Position numbers and translations under genes: made by a program. DNA of 64,000 nt from Bradyrhizobium prioriisuperbiae (GTDB lineage: Bacteria; Pseudomonadota; Alphaproteobacteria; Rhizobiales; Xanthobacteraceae), in assembly GCF_032397745.1 (NCBI RefSeq), contig NZ_CP135921.1, positions 6,250,501 through 6,314,500 on the forward strand, in the 5' to 3' direction. Below are positions 7,498-17,174 of the stretch, piece after piece. The notes beneath the pieces are model-generated. The model ran no database searches. It was not told the DNA's origin and worked only from the letters and a program-made list of their open reading frames with translations. Each line of letters starts with the position of its first letter. The first letter of the stretch is position 1.

Positions 7498-9270
7498 ATG
7501 CAGGAAGACAAGATACGCGAGGCGCTCGTCGAGCTTTTGTATCGCAATTCCTACGGGGTGGTGGTCGCCAACATCCTCATATCCCTGGCGGCAGCGTACG
7601 TCCTGAGCAGCACCGTATCGGCGAACTGGTTGATTGGATGGCTCGGCGCGCTGTATCTGCTCACCGCCATGCGCGTCCTGGCGGCGCGCCGGTTCTTCAG
7701 CCGAGATAGAGAGGGGACGCCTGCGTTGCGATGGGCCTGGCTTGCGGCTGGGTTTTCCTGCGTGTCAGGCCTGCTGTGGGGAATGCTCGGCTGGGTTGGA
7801 TTCCTTCCTGAGGCGCCCGTTATTTTTTCATTCACCGTCATTGTTTTGACCGGTCTGATCTGCGGCACCGTTCCGTCGCTCTCGGCCTTTCCGCCGGCTC
7901 TGGTCGGCTCGATCATCGCAACGGTGCTGCCGATCACGGTACGCTCTATAACCAATGGAGGCGATATCGCCGGCGCGTATCTCGCCCTGCTTGCGGGGCT
8001 TGTGACCATCAATCTCTATTACTGCCGCACAACCTACCAGATGCTGCGTGAGACCATCAGGTTGCGCCTGGAAAATGTCGATCTGGTCAGCCACCTGCAG
8101 GAGGAACGCGACCGCGCGCAAGCCGCTGATCGTGCGAAAACGCGTTTCCTCGCGGCCGCCAGTCATGATCTGCGCCAGCCGATCCATGCCTTGAGCCTGC
8201 TCATCGCCACGCTCGCGGTGCTGGGTCACCGCGGCGCCGTCCCATCCGGCGATGCAAGCGACCTGGCCGGCAAGGCAAAATCCATTGTCGGCAACCTCAG
8301 CGCCCTTCTGAATGGACTGCTCGACATCTCCCGGCTTGATGCCGGTGTCGTCACTGTTGCGAGGGAGACGGTGAATCTGCCCCAGCTTTTCAACCAGCTC
8401 AGCAACGAATTTGCTTCAGCAGCGAAGGAGCGCGGTCTTGACTGGCGTGTTGTTGAACGCGGTCTGCAGGTGGACAGCGATCCCATGATGCTGAAACGGA
8501 TTCTGGGCAATCTGCTGTCGAACGCCTTTCGGTACACGAGCTCCGGCGGCGTTCTGCTCGGCTGCCGCAGGCGCGGCGCGTCGGTGGAAATCCAGATATG
8601 GGATACCGGCCCTGGCATCCCCGCAGATCAGCAAGCAATGGTATTCGAGGAATTCGTGCAATTGCAGAACCCGGCGAGGGATCGCACGCAAGGCCTTGGC
8701 CTCGGCCTCGCCATCGTTCGCCGCACCGCCGTCCTGCTGCAACATCCGCTGAAGCTGGCCTCCGTCACCGGGCGCGGTTCGATGTTTTCCGTTACGGTCC
8801 CGAAAGCCAGTGCGGTGGAAACTCCCTCCTTGCCCGATAACAGGACATCACCTGCAGGCATCGCCGTCAGCATCATGGTCGTGGAAGACGAGGCGGATGT
8901 TCTCGATATCATGGTGCAGTTGCTCACGCTGCAGGGGCATCGGGTCTATGCCGGCCGATCTGCCACCGAGGTGCGGCAGATCCATGCAGAGGCGATGGTG
9001 GCCGGCGACGCGCCGGTCGATCTGATCATCGCCGACTACCGCCTCGGGGATGGTACGACGGGCCTGGACGCAATCGAGGCTCTTTGCGCCCATATCGGCC
9101 GCTCGGTCCCTGCCGTTATCGTGACCGGCGATACCTCGCCGTCGCGCATCAAGGAAGCCACCGCCAGCGGTCATCGTATTCTGCACAAGCCGATCACCGG
9201 CGAGGAGTTGCACGAAGCGATTGTTGCTGCCTGTGTTGGCGGCAGGGAATCGATCAACTGTGATTGCTGA
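7498..9270 (+). CDS. Hybrid sensor histidine kinase with C-terminal receiver domain
   Basis: 590 residues from ATG 7498 (GAGAGG upstream). Layout: about six N-terminal membrane helices (residues ~20-185) without a large periplasmic loop; a coiled linker (LQEERDRAQAADRAKTRFL); a dimerisation/phospho-acceptor domain with SHDLRQPIHAL; an HATPase domain with N (LLSNAFRYT), G1 (DTGPGIP) and G2 (GLGLGLAI) boxes; and a receiver domain with VVEDE and IIADYRLGDG. The SHDLRQPIHAL box and the kinase-receiver order are typical of alphaproteobacterial hybrid kinases. It probably acts with the response regulator just upstream. Confidence 0.9.
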   Translation: MQEDKIREALVELLYRNSYGVVVANILISLAAAYVLSSTVSANWLIGWLGALYLLTAMRVLAARRFFSRDREGTPALRWAWLAAGFSCVSGLLWGMLGWVGFLPEAPVIFSFTVIVLTGLICGTVPSLSAFPPALVGSIIATVLPITVRSITNGGDIAGAYLALLAGLVTINLYYCRTTYQMLRETIRLRLENVDLVSHLQEERDRAQAADRAKTRFLAAASHDLRQPIHALSLLIATLAVLGHRGAVPSGDASDLAGKAKSIVGNLSALLNGLLDISRLDAGVVTVARETVNLPQLFNQLSNEFASAAKERGLDWRVVERGLQVDSDPMMLKRILGNLLSNAFRYTSSGGVLLGCRRRGASVEIQIWDTGPGIPADQQAMVFEEFVQLQNPARDRTQGLGLGLAIVRRTAVLLQHPLKLASVTGRGSMFSVTVPKASAVETPSLPDNRTSPAGIAVSIMVVEDEADVLDIMVQLLTLQGHRVYAGRSATEVRQIHAEAMVAGDAPVDLIIADYRLGDGTTGLDAIEALCAHIGRSVPAVIVTGDTSPSRIKEATASGHRILHKPITGEELHEAIVAACVGGRESINCDC

Positions 9271-9671
9271 AAGGATGTGCAGCTGCCTCCAAGATTGGCG
9301 ATCACCCGGCCACGGTTGAGATCGTCTCTCGGCGCTGATCTCCCTCGGCGCCACTATCTGCAGCGGCGCAGGGCCTTTCGACATTAGCCTCCTGACCGAC
9401 GACGAAGTACGACATCTGCCGTATCGCTCGCGAATGAACCTAGCGATATCTTCCGCCCCAACTGGACTCGCTTGAACAGCAGCCGATCCTGGCTTGGGCG
9501 GTTGGGAGCAGGGGGGCCATCAACGGGGCCTATCAAGACGAGCCGCTTCGCTTCGGGAAGTCTCGCACGACGGCGGTGAAGCTGATGGGTTCTGATACAG
9601 CGATGAATGAGGAGTGCGCTTTCAAAGTGACAATCGAATTTTCGAACGCGCTACAAGAAGGTAATTTGGAT
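9271..9671. other. Intergenic stretch, no gene supported
   Basis: About 400 bases between the hybrid kinase and a possible small membrane protein. Open frames here are short and lack ribosome binding sites. I see no strong hairpin with a T-tract and no RNA gene. Confidence 0.5.
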
Positions 9672-9845
9672 ATGGCAATTGCCGACAGCTCCCACGCCCG
9701 GCGACCATCGCCACCTCTCAGGGCTTGGACAATCGCTGTCCTGGCCGGCTTCGGCATCTTGCACGTCGTCGCAGGATACATGCTGCATCACGCGCCGAGT
9801 AGCCGACCCATCGAAACGGCAACAGCGGCGATCCACGGCGACTAG
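9672..9845 (+). CDS. Possible small single-pass membrane protein
   Basis: 57 residues from ATG 9672, with AAGAAGG 10 bases upstream. A single hydrophobic stretch (WTIAVLAGFGILHVVAGYML) follows a Pro/Arg-rich head. Longer in-frame starts exist at 9576 and 9603. No family is recognised and the gene may not be real. It lies on the same strand as the TauE/SafE permease downstream. Confidence 0.35.
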   Translation: MAIADSSHARRPSPPLRAWTIAVLAGFGILHVVAGYMLHHAPSSRPIETATAAIHGD

Positions 9846-9930
9846 ATGGATTGTCGTCACTTGAGTGAGTTCGGACGCCCCACGCTGTCCCGCCATTGAC
9901 GACGATCAGCGTTCCAGAGAAAGCGATGCC

Positions 9931-10662
9931 ATGTCGGACGTAGCGGCTTATTTGGTGCTGAGTGGGGCGGTCTTTGCGGGGGTGGTCGTTTCCGGCCTTG
10001 CTGGGTTTGCGTTCTCGGCGATCGCCGGCGCTATTCTGCTACACGTTTTTCCGCCTACAGAGGCTGTGCCATTGATGATGGCTTGCAGCATCATCGTGCA
10101 AGCGGCCAATTTGTTTGTACTACGCAAAAGCATGCAATGGAAAACCAGCCTCGTTTTCATCGCTGGTGGACTGTTAGGCATTCCGATCGCGATCTATCTC
10201 CTGCAGAATGTGGATACGGGGACCTTCAGACTGGGTTTTGGAGCTCTCGTATCCCTCTACGCGATATATGCCTTGTTCCGGCCAACGCCTGCCGACGTGC
10301 GTCAGATAGAGAGCCGGAGCAGGAACGCGCTGGTCGGGTTTGGTGGGGGACTGGTCGGCGGGTTGACAGCGATGCCCGGCGCACTTCCTGCGATCTGGTG
10401 CGACATCCATGGTTTCCCGAAAAATCAGCAGCGCGGCCTGGTTCAACCCTACATCGGGGTGATGCAACTTTTCGCTCTCGCTCTCATGCTTTCGCACCAG
10501 AGCCTCTCGTTAAAGGTCTTGATCGATTTTGGCATGTCTCTGCCTGCCCTGGCTGCTGGAACGGCTGTCGGTATCCTCCTGTTCGGACGGATCAACGAAT
10601 TGGCCTTCAAGCGAATTATCCTGGGCTTGTTGCTGTTTTCGGGACTTTGCCTTGTGATCTAG
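9931..10662 (+). CDS. Sulfite exporter TauE/SafE family permease
   Basis: 243 residues from ATG 9931, with GAGAAAG upstream. It has seven to eight predicted membrane helices arranged as two repeats, each opening with a Gly-rich helix: VVVSGLAGFAFSAIAGAILL in the first half and VGFGGGLVGGLTAMPGALPAIW in the second. This is the TauE/SafE (DUF81) signature. The family moves sulfite, sulfonates or organic anions across the inner membrane, and the substrate here is unknown. No sulfur-metabolism gene adjoins it. Confidence 0.82.
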   Translation: MSDVAAYLVLSGAVFAGVVVSGLAGFAFSAIAGAILLHVFPPTEAVPLMMACSIIVQAANLFVLRKSMQWKTSLVFIAGGLLGIPIAIYLLQNVDTGTFRLGFGALVSLYAIYALFRPTPADVRQIESRSRNALVGFGGGLVGGLTAMPGALPAIWCDIHGFPKNQQRGLVQPYIGVMQLFALALMLSHQSLSLKVLIDFGMSLPALAAGTAVGILLFGRINELAFKRIILGLLLFSGLCLVI

Positions 10663-10803
10663 AAGGAGGTCTTCGAGGACAGGTGTGCGGGGTTGCGGGC
10701 GGATCATCATCTGAAAGCCGATTCAACCGCTTTCCGTCGCATTTGATTGCGCTGGGTTCTCCCGATATCGATGTCCCGTGGATATGACGCTTCGCTGCGG
10801 CCG

Positions 10804-11343
10804 CTACGAATTGCAGGCCGGCGACAGGTCCAGCGACCTCAGCAATGTGCCGAAGCCATCGCGTCGGCACTGGAAGGTGTGGCTGGTCGTCTTTCCCTGA
10901 TCGCTGGTCGTGGTCGCGCGGTCGTTGCTTGCGCTTGCCGCCTGTGGCTTTGCTTTCGCGCGACGCGGTGGCGGTGGATCGTCAACCAGCTTGGCGTTGG
11001 CATCCTGCCAGCGCTTGTGCGCAGTCTTCTTCCCGGTCGGTGCGTCGTTTGCCGGGGGCTTGTTGACTGCTCCGCGGGTTGGTTCGAGAGGCTCGGGCGA
11101 GGCCTTCACAGGTATCGTCTTCACAAGCGGCCTGACAGGATCGGTGTCCGTCGGTTGGACTTTCCCAGGGATGTACAACCTGTCCGATTTCGCCGCCGTG
11201 TTCGGTCCGGCGGCGTCTTCGATTGCGGTCTGAGCATGTGCCGTCGCGACGGCGGAGGGGGCCGGCGTCATCGCGATCCTGATCGCGGCTGCGGTGCAGA
11301 GGATCGCCACGCAGACAAAGGCGAACCACATCGTCCTGAGCAT
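10804..11343 (-). CDS. Hypothetical secreted or membrane-anchored Pro/Lys-rich protein
   Basis: 179 residues from ATG 11343 (a GTG at 11355 is also possible). A hydrophobic N-terminal segment (WFAFVCVAILCTAAAIRIAM) is a signal peptide or anchor. The middle is low-complexity, rich in Pro, Lys, Ala and Thr. A conserved-looking tail, FQCRRDGFGTLLRSLDLSPAC, has two Cys. Proteins with this tail are familiar from Bradyrhizobium as conserved hypotheticals. Function is unknown. Confidence 0.6.
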   Translation of the reverse strand: MLRTMWFAFVCVAILCTAAAIRIAMTPAPSAVATAHAQTAIEDAAGPNTAAKSDRLYIPGKVQPTDTDPVRPLVKTIPVKASPEPLEPTRGAVNKPPANDAPTGKKTAHKRWQDANAKLVDDPPPPRRAKAKPQAASASNDRATTTSDQGKTTSHTFQCRRDGFGTLLRSLDLSPACNS

Positions 11344-11631
11344 TCTCGGTCCCACTATTCGGCCGGTCGGGACAAGAGCTCATCCTTGGGCCCATCCTCG
11401 CCAAACCGCGGGAGATGAAAAGCCGATCTTCGGGACTGAATTCGGGCGGTGAAGTGGCGGGCCCGTTAATTCTTGTGGCCGTTGCGCCGTCATTGTGCCC
11501 GGGAGGGCGGATCACGAGCGCTCCTCACAATGGTAAATGGGGACGAAAGATTTCAGTTCAAGAATTGCCAGGGCTCGTGCCGACGGCGTAGGTGACGCCT
11601 CCCCCAAGCAAGGCATCAAGAGGAGCGCAGC

Positions 11632-12777
11632 ATGTCGCAGATCGAGGGCTTCACACATGACGCGTTCTCGGGGGTGCGCGACGTCTTCGCGGCCAACTTC
11701 GCCAATGGAGAGGAGTTGGGCGCGTCGTTCTGCGCCACGGTAGAGGGGGAGACGGTCGTCGATCTCTGGGGCGGCTTTCCCGATGAGGCGAAGACGCGGC
11801 CCTGGACCCGCGACACCATCGTCAATGTCTATTCTACCACCAAGACCATGACGGCGCTGACCGCGCTGCTGCTAGCCGACCGCGGCGAACTCGATGTGGC
11901 AGCGCCGGTCGCCCGGTATTGGCCCGAATTCGCCGCGAATGGGAAGGAACGGATCACGGTTGCCCAATTGATGAGTCATTCGTCCGGCCTGTCCGGATGG
12001 CGTCCGGCCATCGGCGGCGAGGACTTCTACGACTGGGACCAGGTGACGGCGAAACTGGCCGCTCAGGCGCCGCTATGGGAGCCGGGCACAGCCTCCGGCT
12101 ATCACGTCTACACCTTCGGATTCCTGATCGGCGAGGTGGTGCGACGCATCACCGGCAAGAGTCTCGGCACTGTGTTCCGTGAGGAGATCGGGCAGCCGCT
12201 GGGCGCGGATTTCTGGATCGGCCTGCCGGAAACGGAAGACCATCGTGTCGCCGACCTCGTGCCGTTCGAATTGTCGGCAAGCGCTGCCGGCGTGCAGATG
12301 AGCGAGATCCAGAAACTCAGTTTTGTTTTGACGGGGACCGATGCCGCGTCAACCCGCACCCGCGCCTGGCGCGCCGCCGAGATCCCGGCGGTCAACGGCC
12401 ATGGCAACGCGCGCTCCATTGCCGAGATTCAGTCTCTGCTGGCCAATGGCGGCGTGGCCAAGGGCAAGCGGATCATGTCCGAGGCCGGCTGTCGCCGCGC
12501 GCTGCAGCAGCAAACGGAGGGGCCGGACCTTGTGATGGCGGGCATGCAGGTCCGCTTCGGTCTGGGGTTCGGTTTGCCGAGCCCGATTCTGCAGCTCGAA
12601 CTGCCGCATCCCAACAGTCTGTTCTGGGCCGGTGGCGGCGGCTCCTTCGTCCTCATCGACCTGGATGCGCGGACGACCTTCGCCTACACCATGAACAAGA
12701 TGCAGCGCTCGTTCGTCGGCGACGAACGCTCGTTCCGGATCATCCGGGCCATGTGGCAGGGGCTCGACGGAGACTGA
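11632..12777 (+). CDS. Serine hydrolase, class C beta-lactamase/esterase EstB family
   Basis: 381 residues without a signal peptide. The nucleophile motif S-x-x-K is Ser68-Thr-Thr-Lys71 in VYSTTKTMTAL, and the second motif Tyr is Y157 or Y160 in SGYHVYTFG. WAGGGGSFVLID near the end stands where the KTG-like element sits. These features match EstB-type carboxylesterases and beta-lactamase-related hydrolases, which cleave short-chain esters in the cytoplasm. The substrate is unknown. A GAGGAGCGCAGC ribosome binding region precedes the ATG. Confidence 0.85.
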   Translation: MSQIEGFTHDAFSGVRDVFAANFANGEELGASFCATVEGETVVDLWGGFPDEAKTRPWTRDTIVNVYSTTKTMTALTALLLADRGELDVAAPVARYWPEFAANGKERITVAQLMSHSSGLSGWRPAIGGEDFYDWDQVTAKLAAQAPLWEPGTASGYHVYTFGFLIGEVVRRITGKSLGTVFREEIGQPLGADFWIGLPETEDHRVADLVPFELSASAAGVQMSEIQKLSFVLTGTDAASTRTRAWRAAEIPAVNGHGNARSIAEIQSLLANGGVAKGKRIMSEAGCRRALQQQTEGPDLVMAGMQVRFGLGFGLPSPILQLELPHPNSLFWAGGGGSFVLIDLDARTTFAYTMNKMQRSFVGDERSFRIIRAMWQGLDGD

Positions 12778-12783
12778 TGTCTT

Positions 12784-13683
12784 TCATGTCATGAGTTTCG
12801 GCAAAGCCGCCGCCAGCGCATCGACAGCAAGGCGGATCTTCAGCGGCAGGCGAGGGGCCTGCAGCCACATCGCATGGCAGTCGTAAAGAAATGGCGGTTG
12901 ACCCGGCAGCAACTGCATAAGCGCGCCGGCCTGAACACGCTCGCGCACCAGCCAGCTTGGCAGCCAGGCGAGCCCCATGCCGGCGGCTGCCGCATCGGCG
13001 ATGGCATCGAGGTCGTCCAGCCGCACCCGGTTGGCCGGCGTGATCTCCACGGGAGGCTGCCCCTCGCGCGGAAACAGCCACGGACGCACACGGCCGGACC
13101 GGCGGTAGATGATGGCCTGGTGTTTGCCGAGATCCTCCAGTCGCCGCGGTCGTCCATGCTTCCTCAGATAGGACGGTGATGCGCAGACGATCATCTGCTG
13201 GCGTGCGAGGCGGCGCGCGATCACTCCGGTTTTGTCCTCCAACTCGCCGGTGCGGATCGCAAGATCGTAGCCGTCCTCTGCAAGGTCGGCGAAGCGATCG
13301 CTGAGCGACAGATCCAATTCCAGTGTTGGATATGTCTGCGCGAGCTGCAGCAGGATCGGCGCCACGCAGCGCCGGCCGAAGTGCGCGGGCATGGCGACCC
13401 GCAGCTTGCCGTGCGGTTCGGACAACTGATCGGCTGCCAGCGCATCCGCGGCGTCGGCTTCGGCCAGCACCAGGCGGCAGCGTTCGTAATAGGCGCGCCC
13501 GAAGTCGGTCAGGTTCTGCCGCCGTGTGGTCCGATTGATCAGGCGCACGCCCAGACGCTCTTCGAGAAACCGGACATGTTTGCCGACCATCGGCCCGGAA
13601 AGATCGAGCGCGGCGGCGGCGGCCGCGAACGAGCCGAGGTCGACGGTTCTCACGAACACGGCCATGCTGGTCAGGCGATCCAT
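12784..13683 (-). CDS. LysR family transcriptional regulator
   Basis: 299 residues. The N-terminal winged helix (MDRLTSMAVFVRTVDLGSF, SGPMVGKHVRFLEERLGVRL) is of the CrgA-like LysR subgroup with the FGRAYYERC linker helix. The rest is the two-lobed effector-binding domain. It is divergent from the oxidoreductase gene at 13778 with a 94-base gap, the classic layout of a LysR gene and its target. The preceding gene is convergent, 6 bases from its end. Confidence 0.9.
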   Translation of the reverse strand: MDRLTSMAVFVRTVDLGSFAAAAAALDLSGPMVGKHVRFLEERLGVRLINRTTRRQNLTDFGRAYYERCRLVLAEADAADALAADQLSEPHGKLRVAMPAHFGRRCVAPILLQLAQTYPTLELDLSLSDRFADLAEDGYDLAIRTGELEDKTGVIARRLARQQMIVCASPSYLRKHGRPRRLEDLGKHQAIIYRRSGRVRPWLFPREGQPPVEITPANRVRLDDLDAIADAAAAGMGLAWLPSWLVRERVQAGALMQLLPGQPPFLYDCHAMWLQAPRLPLKIRLAVDALAAALPKLMT

Positions 13684-13777
13684 ATTCGAAACTCATGGTT
13701 TTGACTATTCTGCATATGAGACTATTTATCCTCTGGCATAGCTTATTCAGTTCAATTGTTTTGGAATCGGTGACTGA

Positions 13778-14767
13778 ATGGCACGGGTTGTTCGTTTTCA
13801 TGAGTTTGGTGGTCCCGAGGTTCTGCGTTTCGAAAACGTCGATGTTCGCGGTCCCGGTCGGGGCGAGATCCGGATTCGCGTCAAGGCGCTGGGCCTGAAC
13901 CGGGCCGAGGCGTTGCTGCGATCGGGCGCCTATATCGAGACGCCGATGCTGCCGTCCGGCCTCGGCCTCGAGGCCGCGGGCCTGATTGAGTCCATCGGCG
14001 AGGGCGTGGATGGTTTCGCGCCGGGCGATGCGGTGAGCGTCGTGCCGCCACGATCGATGGTCCGCTGGCCGGCCTATGGTGAACTCGCGACATTTCCTGC
14101 CGGACTGGTCGTCAAGCATCCACCATCGTTGAGTTGGGAAGCTGCTGCCGCCGTCTGGATGCAGTATCTCACCGCCTATGGCGCACTGATCGATATTGCC
14201 GATCTCAGCAAGGACGACTTTGTCGTCATCACCGCCGCCTCCAGCAGCGTCGGGCTGGCCGCGATCCAGATCGCCAACAAGATCGGCGCGACCGCGATCG
14301 CGGTGACGCGGACATCAGGCAAGAGACAGGCCTTGCGCGAGGCTGGTGCGGCGCATGTCATTGTGTCGGAGGATGAGAACCTGGAAGCCCGGCTGAAGGA
14401 GATCGCCGGCGAAGAGGGCGTGCGTGTCGTGTTCGACCCGATCGGCGGCCCGATCTTCCAACCACTCACGGCTGCGATGGCGTGGGGAGGTATTCTCATC
14501 GAATACGGTGGCTTGAGCGCGGAGCCGACACCGTTCCCGCTGGGCGTCGTGCTGGGCAAGACCCTGACGCTGCGCGGCTACCTCGTCCATGAAATCACCG
14601 GCGATCCCCTGCGGCTGGAGGCCGCCAAGGCGTTCATCCTCGACGGGCTGGCATCGGGGTCGCTCAAGCCGGTCATCGCCAAAACGTTTGCATTCGACGA
14701 CATCGTCGCAGCGCATCGCTTTCTGGAGTCGAACGCGCAATTCGGCAAGATCGTGGTCACGGTTTGA
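13778..14767 (+). CDS. Zinc-independent alcohol dehydrogenase / quinone oxidoreductase (MDR family)
   Basis: 329 residues. The GroES-like N-terminal domain (VRFHEFGGPEVLRFENVDV, LGLEAAGLIESIGEGVDGF) is followed by a Rossmann NADPH-binding domain (VVITAASSSVGLAAIQIAN). Cys/His zinc ligands are missing, as in QOR-type members. It should reduce a quinone or enone with NADPH. Regulation by the divergent LysR is likely. Confidence 0.88.
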   Translation: MARVVRFHEFGGPEVLRFENVDVRGPGRGEIRIRVKALGLNRAEALLRSGAYIETPMLPSGLGLEAAGLIESIGEGVDGFAPGDAVSVVPPRSMVRWPAYGELATFPAGLVVKHPPSLSWEAAAAVWMQYLTAYGALIDIADLSKDDFVVITAASSSVGLAAIQIANKIGATAIAVTRTSGKRQALREAGAAHVIVSEDENLEARLKEIAGEEGVRVVFDPIGGPIFQPLTAAMAWGGILIEYGGLSAEPTPFPLGVVLGKTLTLRGYLVHEITGDPLRLEAAKAFILDGLASGSLKPVIAKTFAFDDIVAAHRFLESNAQFGKIVVTV

Positions 14768-14775
14768 GGGGCGGC

Positions 14776-15708
14776 TCAGAGCGCGGGCCGAAAATGTCCG
14801 GGTGAGTGTTTTGTCTCGCGCCGGATCAGGCGGCGCAAGGTCGACGGCTCCGCATAGCCGACCCGGCGGGCAATGTCGTCGACGGAGAGACGCGTGGTCT
14901 CCAGCAGATGTCGCGCCGTCTCGATCCGGATCCGCTGCACGAACTGAATCGGGGAGACGCCGCAGGTCGCGGCGATCAGACGGGCAAAGGTGCGCGGCGC
15001 CAACGCGACGGCGTTGGCGAGTTCGTTCATGGCGAAGTCGCGGGCGATGTTGTTGCGCACCCAGCTCTCGGCCTTGGCGACCTTGGGATCCTGGCCCGCC
15101 AGATACGTGATCGCCATGAACGGGGCCTGGGAGCGTCGCTCATCCAGCAGCAGGTAATTGGCGCACGCCTTGGCCAGGCCCGGTCCGGCAAACCGGCTGA
15201 CCACCGCCAGCATCAGGTCCATCTGCGCCATGGCGGTGCCACCGGTCGCGATCGGCCAATCCGCCACCACCATCTGCTCGACCATCAACTCGGTCGTGGG
15301 ATAGCGGCGTCGGAACAGCGGCGCGAACCACCATGTCGTGGTCGCCCGCCGGCCGTCCAGCAGACCCGTGTCCGCGAGCAGGAACGTGCTTGCGCAGGAC
15401 GCAGCGAGCGCGGCGCCCGAATGATACGCGTCGACCAGCATGGTGCCCGCGCGCCGGCAGGCGGGGCTTTTCAGTTTCGTGTCCAACTCATCGGCGGAGG
15501 TGACGCCGAGGCCGGGGACGATCACGAGATCGGCGCCGCGCAGCGTCGCGCCACTTCGGCGTGCTCCGCAGAGCATCGTCGTGACGTCGAACGGCCGCGT
15601 GCGTTTCGAAGCCCCGCTGATCTGATTGGCTGTCGCCATCACGTCATGGGTAATGGCCGCGCTTGACGCCAGACAGCCCTGGATTTCGAGAACCGCAACC
15701 TTGGTCAT
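14776..15708 (-). CDS. GlxA family transcriptional regulator (DJ-1/PfpI plus AraC helix-turn-helix)
   Basis: 310 residues from ATG 15708; the frame extends to a TTG at 15744 but the ATG matches the usual family start (MTKVAVLEI). The N-terminal ~170 residues are DJ-1/PfpI-like, with ASCASTFLLADTGLLDGRRATTTWW around the nucleophile-elbow Cys. The C-terminal AraC DNA-binding domain has two helix-turn-helices (MNELANAVALAPRTFARLI, LSVDDIARRVGYAEPSTLRRLI). It is divergent from a dienelactone-hydrolase gene, its probable target. Confidence 0.9.
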   Translation of the reverse strand: MTKVAVLEIQGCLASSAAITHDVMATANQISGASKRTRPFDVTTMLCGARRSGATLRGADLVIVPGLGVTSADELDTKLKSPACRRAGTMLVDAYHSGAALAASCASTFLLADTGLLDGRRATTTWWFAPLFRRRYPTTELMVEQMVVADWPIATGGTAMAQMDLMLAVVSRFAGPGLAKACANYLLLDERRSQAPFMAITYLAGQDPKVAKAESWVRNNIARDFAMNELANAVALAPRTFARLIAATCGVSPIQFVQRIRIETARHLLETTRLSVDDIARRVGYAEPSTLRRLIRRETKHSPGHFRPAL

Positions 15709-15759
15709 GTCGGCAGGGTAATTCAGGATATGAAGCTGTGTCAAAAATTACCCGATTAA

Positions 15760-15773
15760 TGTCATTTTAGACA
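15760..15773. promoter_or_regulatory. Possible operator between glxA-like and dienelactone hydrolase genes
   Basis: TGTCATTTTAGACA has TGTC/GACA arms around six bases, in the 159-base divergent gap. It is the best symmetric site there. Assignment to the GlxA-type regulator is a guess. Confidence 0.3.
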
Positions 15774-15867
15774 CTGGCCGGTTCATCTCCGAATCGGGAA
15801 AATCGCCTCCAGTGGACTGCCGTGTCGTTGGTCCAAGCTCGAGCCGAATTTAACGAACAGGAAAACA

Positions 15868-16698
15868 ATGATGACAAAGCGCAACTTGAACGCGGACGAT
15901 GCGCTCGAGGATTTCCAGTCGCGCGAGATCACGCTTGATGGCGCCACGAAGGTGGTGCATGTGGCCGGCGAGGGGCCGGCCGTCATTGTCATGACGGAGA
16001 TGCCCGGCATCAGCCCGCATGTCGCCCGCTTCAGTCGCTGGGTCCGCGATGCGGGGTTCACCGTGTACATGCCCTCGCTGTTCGGCCGCGACGGCGCGGT
16101 GCCCCAGGCGGAAGAGGGAGTGGCGGTGTTTCGGCGGGCCTGCGTCAGCGCGGAATTCCGCGCGTTCGCCGCCAATCAGTCCAGCCCGGTGACCCAGTGG
16201 CTGCGGTCGCTGGCGAAGCTTGCGCATGCGGAATGCGGCGGCCCTGGCGTCGGCGCCATCGGCATGTGTTTCACCGGCAATTTTGCGCTGAGCATGATGC
16301 TCGAGGAGTCGGTACTGGCACCCGTGCTGTCGCAGCCGTCGCTTCCGCTCGACAAGCCCGCCGACATCGATATTGCGCCGGACGAACTGGCGGCTGTTCG
16401 CCAGCGCCTGGAGCGGGACGACCTGACCGTGATGGCCTATCGCTTCGAAGGCGACCAGATCTGCAAAGCGGAGCGGTTCACGGCTCTGTCGGCAGCACTG
16501 GGCGACCGCTTCATTCCCCGCGTGCTGCCCGACAGCGCGGCCAATTCCGACACACCACCGTTTTTTCAGAAACTGGTGCCGTATCCGCACAGCGTGGTGA
16601 CGGCACACCTGATCGATGAAGCGGGACAGCCGACGATCGCCGCCCGCGACGAGATCCTGTCGTTCTTCAAGCGCCGGCTTGCTTCGGGACACTCATAA
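15868..16698 (+). CDS. Dienelactone hydrolase family protein
   Basis: 276 residues, alpha/beta hydrolase fold. The family nucleophile motif G-x-C-x-G is present as GMCFTG with Cys134, and His near VVTAHLIDEAGQP can close the triad. The size is a little above ClcD (~236). The family hydrolyses dienelactones and related cyclic esters in aromatic catabolism. AGGAAAAC precedes the start, where ATGATG gives two adjacent candidate starts. It is probably controlled by the divergent GlxA-type regulator. Confidence 0.85.
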   Translation: MMTKRNLNADDALEDFQSREITLDGATKVVHVAGEGPAVIVMTEMPGISPHVARFSRWVRDAGFTVYMPSLFGRDGAVPQAEEGVAVFRRACVSAEFRAFAANQSSPVTQWLRSLAKLAHAECGGPGVGAIGMCFTGNFALSMMLEESVLAPVLSQPSLPLDKPADIDIAPDELAAVRQRLERDDLTVMAYRFEGDQICKAERFTALSAALGDRFIPRVLPDSAANSDTPPFFQKLVPYPHSVVTAHLIDEAGQPTIAARDEILSFFKRRLASGHS

Positions 16699-16775
16699 GG
16701 TTGGAGTGTCCGCACCCTCGATCTCTGGGAATGAGGAATTGGGCTGCCTCGGGCTTAAACGCAACAGGCTCTCGG

Positions 16776-17174
16776 TCAGACCCAGTTCTCGGCTCTGATT
16801 CCCGGCATGCGGCTGAACTCGCGCATATTGTTCGTGACGATGATCAATCCTTCGCTGCGGGCGTGACCGCCGATCTGCATGTCGTGCGGGCCGCAGGGCG
16901 TTCCCGCTCGTTCCAGTTCTGCACGAACCTGTCCGTAGTGCGCAGCCGCCTTGGTCTCGAACGGCAGCACATCGAGACGCGCCACGAAATGCTCGATGGC
17001 CGTCAGGTTTTCCACGCGGCGAGCCGACTTCTCGGCCCCGTAATGCAATTCGCCGAGCGTAATGCTGGAAATACAGAGTTGTTCGGCCAGAGCGTTGAAT
17101 TTCTCTCGCAGCTTCAGTGGATAGTTCTTCATCACATAGATGCAGATATTGGTGTCGAGCATGTAGGTGAGCAT
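16776..17174 (-). CDS. vapC: VapC-type PIN-domain toxin
   Basis: 132 residues, a PIN-domain ribonuclease. Acidic residues of the active site are Asp7 (MLDTNICIY), Glu42 (LGELHYGAE) and Asp98 (GPHDMQIGG), followed by the TNN-x-x-EF motif. VapC toxins cut tRNA or rRNA and stop translation. It starts on the last base of the upstream antitoxin stop codon (TGATG), so translation is coupled. Confidence 0.92.
   Translation of the reverse strand: MLTYMLDTNICIYVMKNYPLKLREKFNALAEQLCISSITLGELHYGAEKSARRVENLTAIEHFVARLDVLPFETKAAAHYGQVRAELERAGTPCGPHDMQIGGHARSEGLIIVTNNMREFSRMPGIRAENWV

Noticed and set aside
10747..11418. Plus-strand frame opposite the hypothetical 10804-11343 gene
   Set aside because: Arg/Gly/Cys-rich shadow without domain; the minus-strand frame has a proper signal peptide and a conserved-looking tail.
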